Assembly (NCBI GenBank): GCA_013911065.1
Contig: JACERV010000019.1
Location: forward strand, 1-64,000
DNA from: Ruminococcus sp.
Lineage (GTDB): Bacteria; Bacillota; Clostridia; Lachnospirales; Lachnospiraceae
Length of the DNA stretch: 64,000 nucleotides
Reading direction: 5' to 3'
The position numbers were made by a program, and so were the translations under genes. The notes under the pieces are model-generated. The model saw nothing but the letters and a program-made list of their open reading frames with translations, searched no databases and was not told the DNA's origin. Shown piece after piece: positions 7,763-17,264 of the stretch; positions within the stretch are counted from its first letter, which is position 1, and each line of letters begins with the position of its first letter.

Positions 7763-9265
7763 ATGAGACCGTTCTTACAGGTAAAGAATATTGCAAAAGA
7801 ATTTCCGGGTGTAAAAGCGCTGGAGGATATCAGTATTGACTTTTATCCAGGTGAATGCCATGCACTGGTTGGTGAAAACGGTGCCGGGAAATCTACTTTG
7901 ATCAAGATAATTGCTTCGATTTACAAACCCACAAGGGGTGAAGTGTTTCTGGACGGAAAAGTATGTAATTTCAAAAGCCCCAAGGATGCTCTGGATGCGG
8001 GTATTGCAGTTATCGCACAGGAGACAGCCATTGCACCGCATCTTAGTGTAGCTGAGAATATGTATCTTGGCTGTGAACCTAAAAAAGCAAACGGAATGCT
8101 CAACCGTAAAAAGATGGAATCCGATGCTCAGGAAGTATTGCACGAAATGGGACTTGAAATCGACGCTCATACACTTTGTGCCAGGCTGACAGCCGCCCAG
8201 CTGCAAATGGTAGAAATTGCAAAGGTCATTTCTAAGCATGCAAAAGTAGTAGTACTTGATGAACCAACATCATCACTCTCTGAGAAAGAGATTGAATCTC
8301 TTTTTGAACAGGTTCGCAAGATGAAAGCCGCGGATACAACTATGATTTACGTGACTCACCGTATGGCTGAGCTGCCAGTCATCTGTGAGAGATGTTCTAT
8401 TTTCCGGGATGGTTTAATAGTTGCAGAATATAAAGTAGATGAAGTAAGCGAACAGACAATTGTTAACAGTATGGTTGGCCGTGAATTGGGAGCTTATGTT
8501 AAGCCTGAACATACCGCAAAGGAAGAAATTCTTCGTGTTGAGAGCCTCTGTCAGCAAGGCGTATTTAAAAATATCAGTTTCCATGCGAATGCTGGTGAGA
8601 TTGTAGCATTCTCCGGACTGGTAGGAGCCGGACGTACAGAAGTTATGGAGGCGATTTTTGGTGCAACAAAAATTACATCCGGTAAAGTATTTCTGTATGG
8701 CGAAGAAGTACATATTAGGAACCCAGAAGACGCTATTAGCAGAAAAATCGGACTTGCCACAGAAGACCGTCGTCGTACAGGCCTTCTTCTCAAGAAGAGT
8801 ATTCAGGAAAATATTGCCCTTCCAAATCTTCCATTCCACGCAAAGAAAGGTTTTGTAAATGTACCGTGGGAAAAGGAAACCAGTGATGTGTACATGGAAA
8901 AGCTGAAAATTAAGGCACCGAATATTAAGACACTTTGTGGAAATCTTTCCGGGGGGAATCAGCAGAAAGTTATCCTTTCTAAATGGTTGGCAGCTGGTGT
9001 AAAATTGTTGATTCTTGATGAACCGACAAAAGGTATTGATGTTAATGCAAGAGCTGAATTTTATGCTTTAATGAATAAGTTTGTTGAAGACGGTGGATGT
9101 ATCGTTATGGTGTCTTCGGATATGCCGGAGATTATCAAGGTAGCTGACAGAGTATATGTTATGTCAGAAGGCCGCCAGACTGGTGAATTAAATCGTCAGG
9201 AGATAAACGAATTGAATTTGATTTCTCTTGCAAGTCCTGTTTCAGAAGAATCAGACCCCAATTAA
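7763..9265 (+). CDS. Sugar ABC transporter ATP-binding protein (two ATPase domains)
   Basis: A 500-residue RbsA/MglA-type protein with two fused nucleotide-binding domains. The first has Walker A GENGAGKST and Walker B VVLDEPTSSL; the second has the usual degenerate Walker A (GLVGAGRTEV), signature SGGNQQK and Walker B LILDEPTKGID. It powers uptake through the permease at 9316. The start at 7763 follows TGGAGG; the longer frame from 7625 runs through the two hairpins and would add 46 unlikely residues. Confidence 0.9.
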   Translation: MRPFLQVKNIAKEFPGVKALEDISIDFYPGECHALVGENGAGKSTLIKIIASIYKPTRGEVFLDGKVCNFKSPKDALDAGIAVIAQETAIAPHLSVAENMYLGCEPKKANGMLNRKKMESDAQEVLHEMGLEIDAHTLCARLTAAQLQMVEIAKVISKHAKVVVLDEPTSSLSEKEIESLFEQVRKMKAADTTMIYVTHRMAELPVICERCSIFRDGLIVAEYKVDEVSEQTIVNSMVGRELGAYVKPEHTAKEEILRVESLCQQGVFKNISFHANAGEIVAFSGLVGAGRTEVMEAIFGATKITSGKVFLYGEEVHIRNPEDAISRKIGLATEDRRRTGLLLKKSIQENIALPNLPFHAKKGFVNVPWEKETSDVYMEKLKIKAPNIKTLCGNLSGGNQQKVILSKWLAAGVKLLILDEPTKGIDVNARAEFYALMNKFVEDGGCIVMVSSDMPEIIKVADRVYVMSEGRQTGELNRQEINELNLISLASPVSEESDPN

Positions 9266-9315
9266 CATCAGAATAAGCCATTACAAATATACGTTAAAAA
9301 AGAGAGGAAAATAAA

Positions 9316-10302
9316 ATGAAAAAAGCTAATATTAAACAGTTGGCCACTGATAATATTGTTATCATGGTACTAATCCTGCTTGTGGTTGGTTTTTCAATTG
9401 GTAACGCCACATTCCTTAAACCTGCGAATGTTATTAACTTGTTTGGACAGATGTGTTTGAATGCAATCCTGGCAACCGGTCTTACATATGTAATTATTCT
9501 TGGCGGTATCGATATCAGCGTTGGTTCTGCAATGGCTATTACTGGTATCCTTGCAGCAAAGGCTGTTCTGGCACTTGGCGCACAATCGACGGCTGTAATT
9601 ATTGTGATTCAGATTGTTGTGGGTGTTGCCGGGGGAGCAATCATTGGCCTGTTCATTGGATGGCTGGTCGCATACAGACGTCTGGTACCTATGATTTGTA
9701 CTCTTTCCCTGATGCAGGCTTTCCGTGGATTAGCTTACATCATCTCAGGCGGCGGCCCTGTATATGGACTTCCAAACGGATTTTCTTTACTTGGCGCAGG
9801 CCGTCTGATTCGGACAGAAAGTTTTAAGATGGGTATTATCCCATGTATTGTTATTTTCACAATAATAGTTGTTATTTTTTTCCACATTATCCTGACAAAA
9901 ACAGTGTTTGGCCGCCACGTATTTGCTGTTGGTTCTAATGCATCTGTAGCTCATATGTGTGGTATTGATACAAAGAAGGTTACTCTGAAAAGCCATACAA
10001 TCTGCGGTATTACGGCTGGGCTTGCCGGAGTAATTGCTGCTTCAAAGGTTAATAACGGACATCCTGCATCTGGTGATGGTTACGAAATGTTTGCCATCGC
10101 GGCAACAGTTCTTGGCGGAACCTCTCTGGCTGGTGGTTCCGGATCTGTAGCAAGAGCAATGTTCGGTTGTGCAATCATCGCAATTATCAACAATGGCATG
10201 ACTCTGATGGAAATCTCTGCTTATTGGCAGAAAGTCGTAATTGGCGCTATCATCATTCTGGCTGTAATGCTTGATATGGCTCAAAAGGGAAAATCAGAAT
10301 AG
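9316..10302 (+). CDS. Sugar ABC transporter permease (RbsC-like)
   Basis: A 328-residue BPD_transp_2 permease with about eight to ten hydrophobic segments. The family motif GGIDISVGS, in a loop near residue 60, and the later ATVLGGTSLAGG coupling loop are both clear. It forms the membrane channel for the sugar with the ATPase and the lipoprotein upstream. AGAGAGG precedes the ATG at normal spacing. Because a single permease gene is present, it should act as a homodimer. Confidence 0.9.
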   Translation: MKKANIKQLATDNIVIMVLILLVVGFSIGNATFLKPANVINLFGQMCLNAILATGLTYVIILGGIDISVGSAMAITGILAAKAVLALGAQSTAVIIVIQIVVGVAGGAIIGLFIGWLVAYRRLVPMICTLSLMQAFRGLAYIISGGGPVYGLPNGFSLLGAGRLIRTESFKMGIIPCIVIFTIIVVIFFHIILTKTVFGRHVFAVGSNASVAHMCGIDTKKVTLKSHTICGITAGLAGVIAASKVNNGHPASGDGYEMFAIAATVLGGTSLAGGSGSVARAMFGCAIIAIINNGMTLMEISAYWQKVVIGAIIILAVMLDMAQKGKSE

Positions 10303-10325
10303 AAAATAAAAATGATGGTGGGGAT

Positions 10326-11294
10326 ATGAAAAATTTTTTAATTATTGATATAGGCGGAACGAAGACTACCGCAGTTATTTTTAATAATCAGGGTGAGCCG
10401 ATAACAGACTTTAAGGTCAAAAAATCCAGAACTTACGAAGGTGAAAATGCAGTCTTCCAGAACACCATAGAGCTTGCTTATGAGGTTTTGGAAACAGCAG
10501 GAAAGACCAAGGGAGATATTACTGGCATTGGTGTTGCTGCACCTGGCCCGCTTGATTATAGAACAGGCTTGATTATTGATGCTCCTATGATGGGATGGAA
10601 GAACTTTCCGCTGGGTGATTGCCTCAGAGAAGAGTTCGGTGTTCCTGTCTATGTAGAAAATGATGGCAATCTGGGTGCCCTTGCGGAATCTAATGTTGGT
10701 GTTGCTAAGGGAGAGAATGTTGTCTTATATCAGACCATCAGTACCGGTTGTGGAGGTGGTATTGCAATAGGTGGAGAGATATACCACGGCCGCAGCGGGT
10801 TTGCCGGAGAATTTGGACATGTTTCCGTAAACTTTTCAGGTCCAAAGTGTGGATGCGGGGGAAGTGGATGCTTTGAACTTTATGCATCCGGCTCTGCTAT
10901 GAATAGCCGAATGAAGAGAGATATCAGGAGTGGTATCAAATCAATTGCATTTGAGTCTATCGGTTATAATCCTGAAAAAGTAAATGGAAGAATTTTAAGT
11001 GCTGCAGCAGAGAAAGGTGATCCATATGCGATTAGCATGCTGCAGCAGGAAGGTTACTATATCGGAGTCGGGTTAGCCAATCTGATGAATTTGTTTGATC
11101 CGGATGCTATTGTTCTGGCAGGCGGAATGGTTAAGGCGGATAAATACTTCTGGTATACCATGATGAACGAGATTCGCAGACATACCTGTTTCCGGTTCGA
11201 TGAAGGCAGAATACGGATTTCACAGTTGAATGATAAGGTAGTAGCCTATGGCGCATACGTTATGGTGAAGAATGCACTGGAAGGAAGGCTGTAG
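10326..11294 (+). CDS. ROK-family sugar kinase
   Basis: A 322-residue ROK kinase without a helix-turn-helix. It begins with the phosphate-binding motif DIGGTKTTAV (about residues 7-16), carries the catalytic-type ENDGN, the zinc motif CGCGGSGC and the preceding GEFGH. It should phosphorylate an aldohexose (glucose, mannose or allose type) at C6. Together with the ABC importer and the isomerases it suggests the operon can process an aldose as well as a ketose. GGTGGGGA precedes the ATG. Substrate not resolvable from sequence. Confidence 0.85.
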   Translation: MKNFLIIDIGGTKTTAVIFNNQGEPITDFKVKKSRTYEGENAVFQNTIELAYEVLETAGKTKGDITGIGVAAPGPLDYRTGLIIDAPMMGWKNFPLGDCLREEFGVPVYVENDGNLGALAESNVGVAKGENVVLYQTISTGCGGGIAIGGEIYHGRSGFAGEFGHVSVNFSGPKCGCGGSGCFELYASGSAMNSRMKRDIRSGIKSIAFESIGYNPEKVNGRILSAAAEKGDPYAISMLQQEGYYIGVGLANLMNLFDPDAIVLAGGMVKADKYFWYTMMNEIRRHTCFRFDEGRIRISQLNDKVVAYGAYVMVKNALEGRL

Positions 11295-11348
11295 GATACG
11301 ATAAGAACAATGAAGAATGAAATTTTAAGATAAAAAAGGAGAAATGAC

Positions 11349-12323
11349 ATGCCATTATTAACAATGAAACAAATTCTGGCTGATTCTGTTAAACGTGCTA
11401 CAACAGGTGGAAAGCCAGAAGAGAGATATGCAGTAGGAGCTTTCAATTTTAGTACTCTTGAAGAGATGGTTGGCATCGTAGAAGGTGCAAAAGAAAAGAA
11501 CTCACCGGTTATTCTGATGGCTTCTTTAGGGGCTGTTAAATATTACAGTAATTCTCTTGAATTGATTGCTGATACAGCAAAGGGACTGGCAATGGCTTAT
11601 CCCGAAGTTCCAATCTGTCTCCATCTTGATCATGCAACGGATCTTGAACAGATTAAACATGCAGTTGTTGCTGGATTTACGAATGTTATGATTGATGCTT
11701 CCCAGGAATCTTTCGAAGTGAATATTGCAAAATCTAAAGAAATCGCTGACTTTGCACACAATCACAGCATATATGGTGTGAATGGATGCTCAGTAGAAGC
11801 CGAACTTGGTATGCTGGCAGGACACGAAGATGAAGTTCATGTAGAAGAAGCCGGGAAGGCTTACACAGATCCTTCACTTGTACATGAATTTGTTGAAAAG
11901 ACAGGAATCGATGCACTTGCAGTTTCTATCGGGACTGCACATGGGTACTATAAAGCAGATCCGGAGATTAGATTTGACCTTCTGGAAGAAATCCGTAAAC
12001 AGACTGATATTGCAATTGTCCTTCACGGCGGCACTGGAGTTCCAGAAAAAGATTTCAAGAAATGTGTTGCAATGGGTATGAGCAAGATTAATGTAGGTAC
12101 CGGATTAAAGAAAGTATTCTCAGAGGGAGTGAAGGGTGCAATTAAGCCGGAAGAAAACGATCCCCGTAAAGTTGTTGGACCTGGACGCCATGCAATCTCT
12201 GCAGAAATCGCCAAAAATTGTGACCTGTTCAATTGTACCGGAAAAGCACCATATGTTTTGAAAAGCATTTATGAATTCAAATCTGAAGAAGAAAAAGAGA
12301 AGGCGGTGAGAGAAATTGGCTGA
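11349..12323 (+). CDS. Class II ketose-1,6-bisphosphate aldolase
   Basis: A 324-residue zinc-dependent aldolase of the fructose/tagatose-bisphosphate family. Signatures include AFNFSTLEEM, the catalytic HLDHATD (D and zinc His), the E-L-G segment AELGMLAGHED, GTAHGYY with a zinc His, and LHGGTGV. It cleaves a ketose 1,6-bisphosphate to two triose phosphates. Here it would act after the PfkB kinase whose gene overlaps its 3' end by eight bases. Fructose or tagatose bisphosphate (or an epimer) is the likely substrate. Confidence 0.85.
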   Translation: MPLLTMKQILADSVKRATTGGKPEERYAVGAFNFSTLEEMVGIVEGAKEKNSPVILMASLGAVKYYSNSLELIADTAKGLAMAYPEVPICLHLDHATDLEQIKHAVVAGFTNVMIDASQESFEVNIAKSKEIADFAHNHSIYGVNGCSVEAELGMLAGHEDEVHVEEAGKAYTDPSLVHEFVEKTGIDALAVSIGTAHGYYKADPEIRFDLLEEIRKQTDIAIVLHGGTGVPEKDFKKCVAMGMSKINVGTGLKKVFSEGVKGAIKPEENDPRKVVGPGRHAISAEIAKNCDLFNCTGKAPYVLKSIYEFKSEEEKEKAVREIG

Positions 12324-13281
12324 GATTTGGACAATGGGTGAAGCTCTGGTTGAGGTTATGAGAACAGAAGTGAACAAACCTTTAAAGGAAACTGCATTAT
12401 TCAGCGGACCATTTCCATCTGGGTCTTCTTCAATCATGATTTCTACTGTAGCAAGAATGGGGCATAGCTGTGGTATTATTTCGGGTGTTGGAAAGGATGG
12501 ATTTGGAGAGTGTATTTTGGACCGTCTGAATAAAAATGGTGTAGATACTTCTAAAGTACTGGTAGATCCAGATGGTTCCACGGCTTGTGCATTTGTATCC
12601 TATGATGGTGAGGGCGGCCGTAAATTTATATTCCATTGGGATGATACTCCCGCAACGAAAGCTAAGATGCCTGATGTTACAGAACCATCTTTGAAGGATG
12701 CAAAGTTTTTACATATTATGGGATGTGCACTGACTGCCCGTCTGAGTTATGGATGGGAGATTGTGAATACTGCAAGGGCAATGAAAGAGCAGGGTACAAA
12801 AATCAGCTTTGATCCCAATGTACGTGTGGAGCATCTGACCAACCCAAATAAAAGTAAAGAGTCTTTTGAAATTATCAATGCTGTTTTGGAGATGACCAAT
12901 GTGTTTGCTCCTGGTATTGATGAATTGAAACTTCTGACAGGAATTGAAAATGTTGAAGAAGCTGTAAAGAAATGTTTTGAAAATTCAAATCTGGAAATCC
13001 TGTTCCTGAAGAGAGGCTCTGATGGATCCCGAATCTATACAAGAAATGGACAGGTTGTTGAACAAGGATTATATAAGGTGAAGGCTGTAGATCCAACTGG
13101 TGCAGGCGATACTTCAATTGGCGCTTTCTTGTGTGCGCTTCTGGAAGAAAGAGACATGAAAGAGTGTGCTGAGATTGCTGCAGCAGCCGGTGCACTGAAT
13201 GTAGCTGCATTTGGTCCAATGGAAGGTAAGATTAGTCCGGAAAATGTTCAGGCCATGAGAAACGGAACCTTTAAAGCTTAG
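12316..13281 (+). CDS. PfkB-family sugar(-phosphate) kinase, TTG start
   Basis: A 321-residue PfkB kinase with GSSS in place of the usual GGA(P/A)AN N-terminal motif and an intact DPTGAGDTSIGAF C-terminal motif. It initiates at TTG (12316), overlapping the aldolase stop by eight bases, with GGTGAG a few bases ahead; no better start exists. Its position next to the aldolase suggests that it makes the bisphosphate that the aldolase cleaves, but ketodeoxygluconate-kinase-like activity is an alternative. Confidence 0.8.
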   Translation: MAEIWTMGEALVEVMRTEVNKPLKETALFSGPFPSGSSSIMISTVARMGHSCGIISGVGKDGFGECILDRLNKNGVDTSKVLVDPDGSTACAFVSYDGEGGRKFIFHWDDTPATKAKMPDVTEPSLKDAKFLHIMGCALTARLSYGWEIVNTARAMKEQGTKISFDPNVRVEHLTNPNKSKESFEIINAVLEMTNVFAPGIDELKLLTGIENVEEAVKKCFENSNLEILFLKRGSDGSRIYTRNGQVVEQGLYKVKAVDPTGAGDTSIGAFLCALLEERDMKECAEIAAAAGALNVAAFGPMEGKISPENVQAMRNGTFKA

Positions 13282-13291
13282 AGGAACGATT

Positions 13292-13930
13292 ATGAAGAAA
13301 GAATTTCCAGACAAACGAACACTTATTATTTTTACCGGAGGTCCTGGGACAGGAAAAAGTGGAACGGCAGAGCGATTTTTAAAATATCTGGACAATGCTG
13401 AGATTGTGAAGATCAGTTTTGACCAAATCAAGGAAAAGAACTGGGATATTTTCGGCTTTGATAATGGGGCACAGAAAGCCCGGCTGAACTGCTGGTGTCT
13501 TGAAGAATTTTATCTGACGATTCAGAAACGGATGTGGGAGAATAAGACGATACTGATTGAGTATCCGTTTTATCAGATACATAAACAGAAGCTAGAGGAA
13601 TTAATTCAGGAAAACGGTTATTCTGCAGTAACGATTTATCTTTATTCAGATATGCAGACAATATATCGGAGAGGTGCGAACAGGGATCAATTGGATGACA
13701 GACATCCTGGCCATCTGCTAAACCAGTATCATATTGAAACATATACTCCGGAGCTTCTTAACTTAGTGTCTATAATCGCACCTACATTTGAAGAGTTCAC
13801 GGCTGCCATTTCCCATAAAGTATACAATATTGAACTTGGATTGGATATTCCGATTGATGTGACGGATTTTAGTAAAATCAGTTATGAAGAGATCTATCAG
13901 AAAATCGTTGCTTGTCAAAACAAAAAGTAA
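13292..13930 (+). CDS. P-loop kinase of unknown target
   Basis: A 212-residue P-loop NTPase. The Walker A is GGPGTGKSGT near residue 15, followed by an ISFDQIKEK segment and IEYPF, and a lid-like RRGANRD with basic residues; the layout resembles AAA_33/zeta-toxin type small-molecule kinases. It lies 10 bases after the PfkB gene as the last gene of the operon. No antitoxin-like gene is adjacent, so a toxin role is unlikely; a sugar or nucleoside kinase role is more plausible. Function unknown. Confidence 0.55.
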   Translation: MKKEFPDKRTLIIFTGGPGTGKSGTAERFLKYLDNAEIVKISFDQIKEKNWDIFGFDNGAQKARLNCWCLEEFYLTIQKRMWENKTILIEYPFYQIHKQKLEELIQENGYSAVTIYLYSDMQTIYRRGANRDQLDDRHPGHLLNQYHIETYTPELLNLVSIIAPTFEEFTAAISHKVYNIELGLDIPIDVTDFSKISYEEIYQKIVACQNKK

Positions 13931-13979
13931 TGGGTGAGATAAGTATGTTATGTGGAGACTTTCACTTTCCCATCACCCT
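13931..13979 (+). terminator. Hairpin after the sugar operon
   Basis: GGGTGA (13932-13937) pairs with TCACCC (13973-13978), with a smaller GTG...CAC stem inside. There is no T run, so this is a weak candidate for the operon end. Confidence 0.3.
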
Positions 13980-14025
13980 ACATTTGCACACTGCTGTATT
14001 GGAGCTGAAATACAGGTGAAATAAG

Positions 14026-14054
14026 TTGCAAAATACTTCCATCTGTGGTAAGAT
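14026..14054 (+). promoter_or_regulatory. secG promoter
   Basis: TTGCAA (14026-14031) and TAAGAT (14049-14054) are spaced by 17 bases and lie 32 bases before the secG start. Confidence 0.6.
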
Positions 14055-14086
14055 AATCATGGTTTATCCGCAGGAGGTGTAGACGA

Positions 14087-14329
14087 ATGGATATTTTAAA
14101 AATTGTTTTGACGATTATATTTGTAATAGATTGTATTGCGCTGGCAGCGATTATTCTTCTACAGGAAGGTAAGTCCGCAGGGCTTGGCACTATCAGCGGA
14201 GCGGCTGATAGCTACTGGGGGCAGAATAAGGGACGTTCTATGGAGGGAGCTCTTGTAAAGTCCACAAAGTTTCTGGCCATTTTATTTATGGTTTTGGCAC
14301 TGGTTTTGAACCTGGGTGTATTTAACTAA
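14087..14329 (+). CDS. secG: Preprotein translocase subunit SecG
   Basis: An 80-residue protein with the SecG layout: a first membrane helix (about residues 4-24) containing IILLQ, then the cytoplasmic EGKSAGLGTISG loop, and a second helix near residues 60-78. SecG is the accessory subunit of the SecYEG channel and assists protein export. GCAGGAGG precedes the ATG. The order secG-rnr-smpB found here is common in Firmicutes, which supports the call and a housekeeping role for this block. Confidence 0.93.
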   Translation: MDILKIVLTIIFVIDCIALAAIILLQEGKSAGLGTISGAADSYWGQNKGRSMEGALVKSTKFLAILFMVLALVLNLGVFN

Positions 14330-14344
14330 GTTGATAAGATGATG

Positions 14345-14379
14345 AAACACTCTATGCGGCAGTTATAGAGTGTTTTTTT
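14345..14379 (+). terminator. secG terminator
   Basis: An 11-bp stem (14345-14355 with 14365-14375) followed by seven T residues, 16 bases after the secG stop. Confidence 0.85.
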
Positions 14380-14411
14380 ATATAATAGGAAACTGCGTTT
14401 TCTATTATATA
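14379..14411. repeat. A+T-rich palindrome
   Basis: A 14-bp inverted repeat with one mismatch (14379-14392 against 14398-14411) lies directly after the secG terminator. Its role is unknown; it may be part of the rnr leader structure. Confidence 0.5.
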
Positions 14412-14503
14412 AAAATTCTCCGGAGGGTGCGCACTGCATCGGAGTGGAATCTGCCCAATTTGGGCTGATGCGAATATTTATATATATCCGGGGGAGATAC
14501 TGT
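14412..14503 (+). ncRNA. Candidate structured leader of rnr
   Basis: Between the palindrome and the rnr dyads the sequence can fold into nested stems: GCATC (14436-14440) with GATGC near 14467-14471, and inside it GCCCA-ATTT-TGGGC-like pairing. Outer TCTCC and GGAGA elements could close the domain. It matches no riboswitch or RNA family that I recognise. The evidence is visual folding only. Confidence 0.25.
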
Positions 14504-14519
14504 CTATAAGGCATGCTTA

Positions 14520-14571
14520 TTGAACTGCTAATGTTCAATAAGATAGACTCTCTTGAACATGAATAGTTCAA
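14520..14571. promoter_or_regulatory. Twin TTGAAC-N7-GTTCAA dyads upstream of rnr
   Basis: Two identical dyads, TTGAAC-N7-GTTCAA, lie at 14520-14538 and 14553-14571. Their starts are 33 bases apart, about three helical turns, so a protein could bind both on one face. The N7 spacers differ (TGCTAAT and ATGAATA), so only the half-sites are conserved. They could also form two RNA hairpins just before the rnr ribosome-binding site. Confidence 0.5.
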
Positions 14572-14609
14572 GAAATATGAGATATAAGAAAAGGCAAGAG
14601 GGTGAGAAT

Positions 14610-16766
14610 ATGGACCAGACTTTTGAAAAGAGAAAAAAAGTAATTTACGACTTTATTTGTGATGATTTCTATGTACCAATGAAGATTAAAGAGATTGCAA
14701 TTATTTTGCAGATACCAAAGGAACAACGGGATGAACTGAAGGAAGTGCTGGACGCTCTGGAGGAGGAAGGGAAAGTTTTTGTCTCTAAGAAAGGAAAGTA
14801 TGCAAAAGGACAGGCTAAGCGGCTGACAGGTACATTCCAGGCAAATGCCCGGGGATTTGGCTTTGTAATCCAGGAAGAAGAAGCTGAGGATATCTTCATT
14901 TCAGAGGAGAATATAGGCGGTGCATTTCAGGGAGACCAGGTAGAGTTCGTGATTACGAAGGAAGCGGATGGACGGGGAAACCGGAAAGAGGGGAAAATTG
15001 TCCGTATTCTTTCTCATGGGACAACAAAGGTAGTCGGACTCTATGAGAAATATAAAAGCTTTGGCTTTGTACGTCCGGACAACCAGCGGGTTTTAAATGA
15101 TATTTATATTCCCTCCGGAAAGGAAAAGGGCGCTATGACCGGGCATAAGGTGGTTGTGGAGCTGACTTCCTATGGCGGGGAGGATACGAAGCCGGAAGGT
15201 AAGGTAATAGAAATTATCGGACATATTAACGATCCCGGCACGGACATCATGTCTATTGTGAAAGGATATGACCTTCCTGTGGAGTTTCCTGAGAGAGTAA
15301 TGAATCAAGCTGAGCGTGTGGGCAAAGAGGTCAGCGAGGCGGATATGGCAGGCAGAATGGATTTGAGGGAATGGCAGATGGTGACCATTGACGGCGAGGA
15401 TGCAAAGGACCTGGACGATGCGATATCCTTGACGAAAGAGGGCGAGTATTACCGGCTGGGTGTGCATATTGCAGATGTGACAAACTATGTGCAGGAGAAG
15501 AGTTCTTTAGACAGGGAAGCATTGAACAGGGGAACTAGTGTCTATCTTGCAGACCGGGTGATCCCCATGCTGCCCCATAAGCTGTCTAACGGTATTTGTT
15601 CTCTCAATGCCGGAGAAAACCGCCTTGCTCTTAGCTGTATCATGACAATCAGCGATAAGGGTGAAGTGACAGATCATGTGATTGCAGAAACTGTTATCCA
15701 GGTAGATGAACGTATGAGCTATACAAGCGTGGCAAAGATATTGGAAGAACAGGAAATGCCCCAAAAACCGGAAAGTGAGAAATACCAGACACTGGTTCCC
15801 ATGTTCCTTTTGATGGCAGAATTATCTGGCATACTGCGGGAGAAGCGGAAAAAACGCGGTTCCATTGATTTTGATTTTCCGGAGACGAAGATTATATTGG
15901 ATGAAAATGGAAAACCAGTGGATATTAAGCCCTATGATAGAAATGCCGCAACCAAGATTATCGAGGATTTTATGCTGATGGCCAACGAGACTGTTGCAGA
16001 AGAATATTTCTGGAGAGAGCTTCCGTTTTTATACCGTACTCACGAACAGCCTGATGAAGAGAAAATTAGAAAGTTAAGTACATTTATCAATAATTTTGGA
16101 TTTCATATCCATGTAGGGAACAGTGAAGTAAAGCCGAAGGAAGTACAGAAGCTGCTGGGCAAGGTAGAGGGAACCCCTCAGGAGGCACTGATTAGCCGTC
16201 TGGCGCTGCGCTCTATGAAACAGGCAAGGTACACCCCGGAGAATACGGGACATTTTGGTTTGGCTGCGAAATACTATACTCATTTTACTTCTCCAATCCG
16301 CCGGTATCCGGATCTGCAGATTCACCGGATTATAAAGGAGAACATCCGGGGACGGATGGAGGGGGAAAGAATTGCCCACTATGAGAAAATACTTCCTGAA
16401 GTTGCCATGCAGTCCAGTATGAGAGAACGCAGGGCAGAGGAAGCAGAGCGGGAGACTGTCAAGCTTAAAAAGGTAGAGTATATGCAGGAACATATCGGTG
16501 ATATATTCGAGGGTGTTATATCCGGGCTTACAAAGTGGGGCGCTTATGTAGAACTGCAAAATACCATTGAAGGGCTTGTGCATGTGACGAATATGAAGGA
16601 TGACCACTATGACTACCTGGAAGAACGGTATGAGATGGTGGGTGAGCGTACACACAATATATACAAGCTGGGGCAGCAGGTACGGGTACGGGTTCTGGGT
16701 GTGGACCGCCTGCAGCGGACGATTGATTTCGAATTTTGTGATGTGGAACAGGATTATGATGACTAA
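14610..16766 (+). CDS. rnr: Ribonuclease R
   Basis: A 718-residue 3'-5' exoribonuclease. It has an N-terminal winged-helix-like segment, cold-shock domains ([13 protein letters not shown] and, near residue 150, [10 protein letters not shown]), the RNB catalytic domain with [13 protein letters not shown] holding the metal-binding aspartates, and a C-terminal S1 domain ([15 protein letters not shown]). It degrades structured RNA and cooperates with SmpB-tmRNA in clearing non-stop messages. The start at 14610 follows GAGGGTGAG; the upstream TTG frame from 14553 overlaps the twin dyads. smpB follows after 14 bases. Confidence 0.95.
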   Translation: MDQTFEKRKKVIYDFICDDFYVPMKIKEIAIILQIPKEQRDELKEVLDALEEEGKVFVSKKGKYAKGQAKRLTGTFQANARGFGFVIQEEEAEDIFISEENIGGAFQGDQVEFVITKEADGRGNRKEGKIVRILSHGTTKVVGLYEKYKSFGFVRPDNQRVLNDIYIPSGKEKGAMTGHKVVVELTSYGGEDTKPEGKVIEIIGHINDPGTDIMSIVKGYDLPVEFPERVMNQAERVGKEVSEADMAGRMDLREWQMVTIDGEDAKDLDDAISLTKEGEYYRLGVHIADVTNYVQEKSSLDREALNRGTSVYLADRVIPMLPHKLSNGICSLNAGENRLALSCIMTISDKGEVTDHVIAETVIQVDERMSYTSVAKILEEQEMPQKPESEKYQTLVPMFLLMAELSGILREKRKKRGSIDFDFPETKIILDENGKPVDIKPYDRNAATKIIEDFMLMANETVAEEYFWRELPFLYRTHEQPDEEKIRKLSTFINNFGFHIHVGNSEVKPKEVQKLLGKVEGTPQEALISRLALRSMKQARYTPENTGHFGLAAKYYTHFTSPIRRYPDLQIHRIIKENIRGRMEGERIAHYEKILPEVAMQSSMRERRAEEAERETVKLKKVEYMQEHIGDIFEGVISGLTKWGAYVELQNTIEGLVHVTNMKDDHYDYLEERYEMVGERTHNIYKLGQQVRVRVLGVDRLQRTIDFEFCDVEQDYDD

Positions 16767-16780
16767 GGAGGGCTTGTGCT

Positions 16781-17248
16781 ATGGCTAAGACGGAAGGCAA
16801 ATTAATTGCCAACAATAAAAAAGCATACCACGATTACTTTATATTAGAAAAATACGAAGCCGGAGTTGTTTTACACGGAACAGAGGTAAAATCGCTGCGG
16901 ATGGGACAGTGCAGCATTAAGGAGGCGTTTATCCGTATTGAAAACGGGGAAATGTTCCTTCATGGAATGCATGTCAGCCCATACGAAAAAGGGAATATTT
17001 TCAACAAAGACCCTCTGCGTGTGAGAAAGCTTCTGCTTCATAAAAATGAGATTAATAAACTGTTCGGAAAAATGAAAGAAAAGGGAAATACCCTTGTGCC
17101 CCTGCGTGTCTATTTCAGCGGCAGCCTTGTAAAAGTGGAGATTGGCCTGGCAAAAGGTAAGAAGCTGTATGACAAGCGGGACGATATTGCAAAGAAAGAT
17201 CAGAAACGTGAGGCGCAGAGAGACTTTAAAATACGAAATCTGGGTTGA
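16781..17248 (+). CDS. smpB: SsrA-binding protein SmpB
   Basis: A 155-residue SmpB with the family signatures [26 protein letters not shown], Hxx[14 protein letters not shown] and the basic tail [14 protein letters not shown]. It binds tmRNA and places it in stalled ribosomes. It is co-transcribed with rnr. The tmRNA gene itself, often just downstream of smpB in other bacteria, is not here: a terminator hairpin and an unrelated convergent gene follow. Confidence 0.95.
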   Translation: MAKTEGKLIANNKKAYHDYFILEKYEAGVVLHGTEVKSLRMGQCSIKEAFIRIENGEMFLHGMHVSPYEKGNIFNKDPLRVRKLLLHKNEINKLFGKMKEKGNTLVPLRVYFSGSLVKVEIGLAKGKKLYDKRDDIAKKDQKREAQRDFKIRNLG

Positions 17249-17264
17249 GGATATGTATATAAAA

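Noticed and set aside
13292-13930. Toxin-antitoxin module based on a zeta-like kinase
   Set aside because: No small antitoxin gene is adjacent and the gene is embedded in a metabolic operon.
14412-14503. tmRNA or 6S RNA near the secG-rnr-smpB block
   Set aside because: No tRNA-like acceptor arm, no tag frame and no long closed stem with central bubble could be found here or after smpB.
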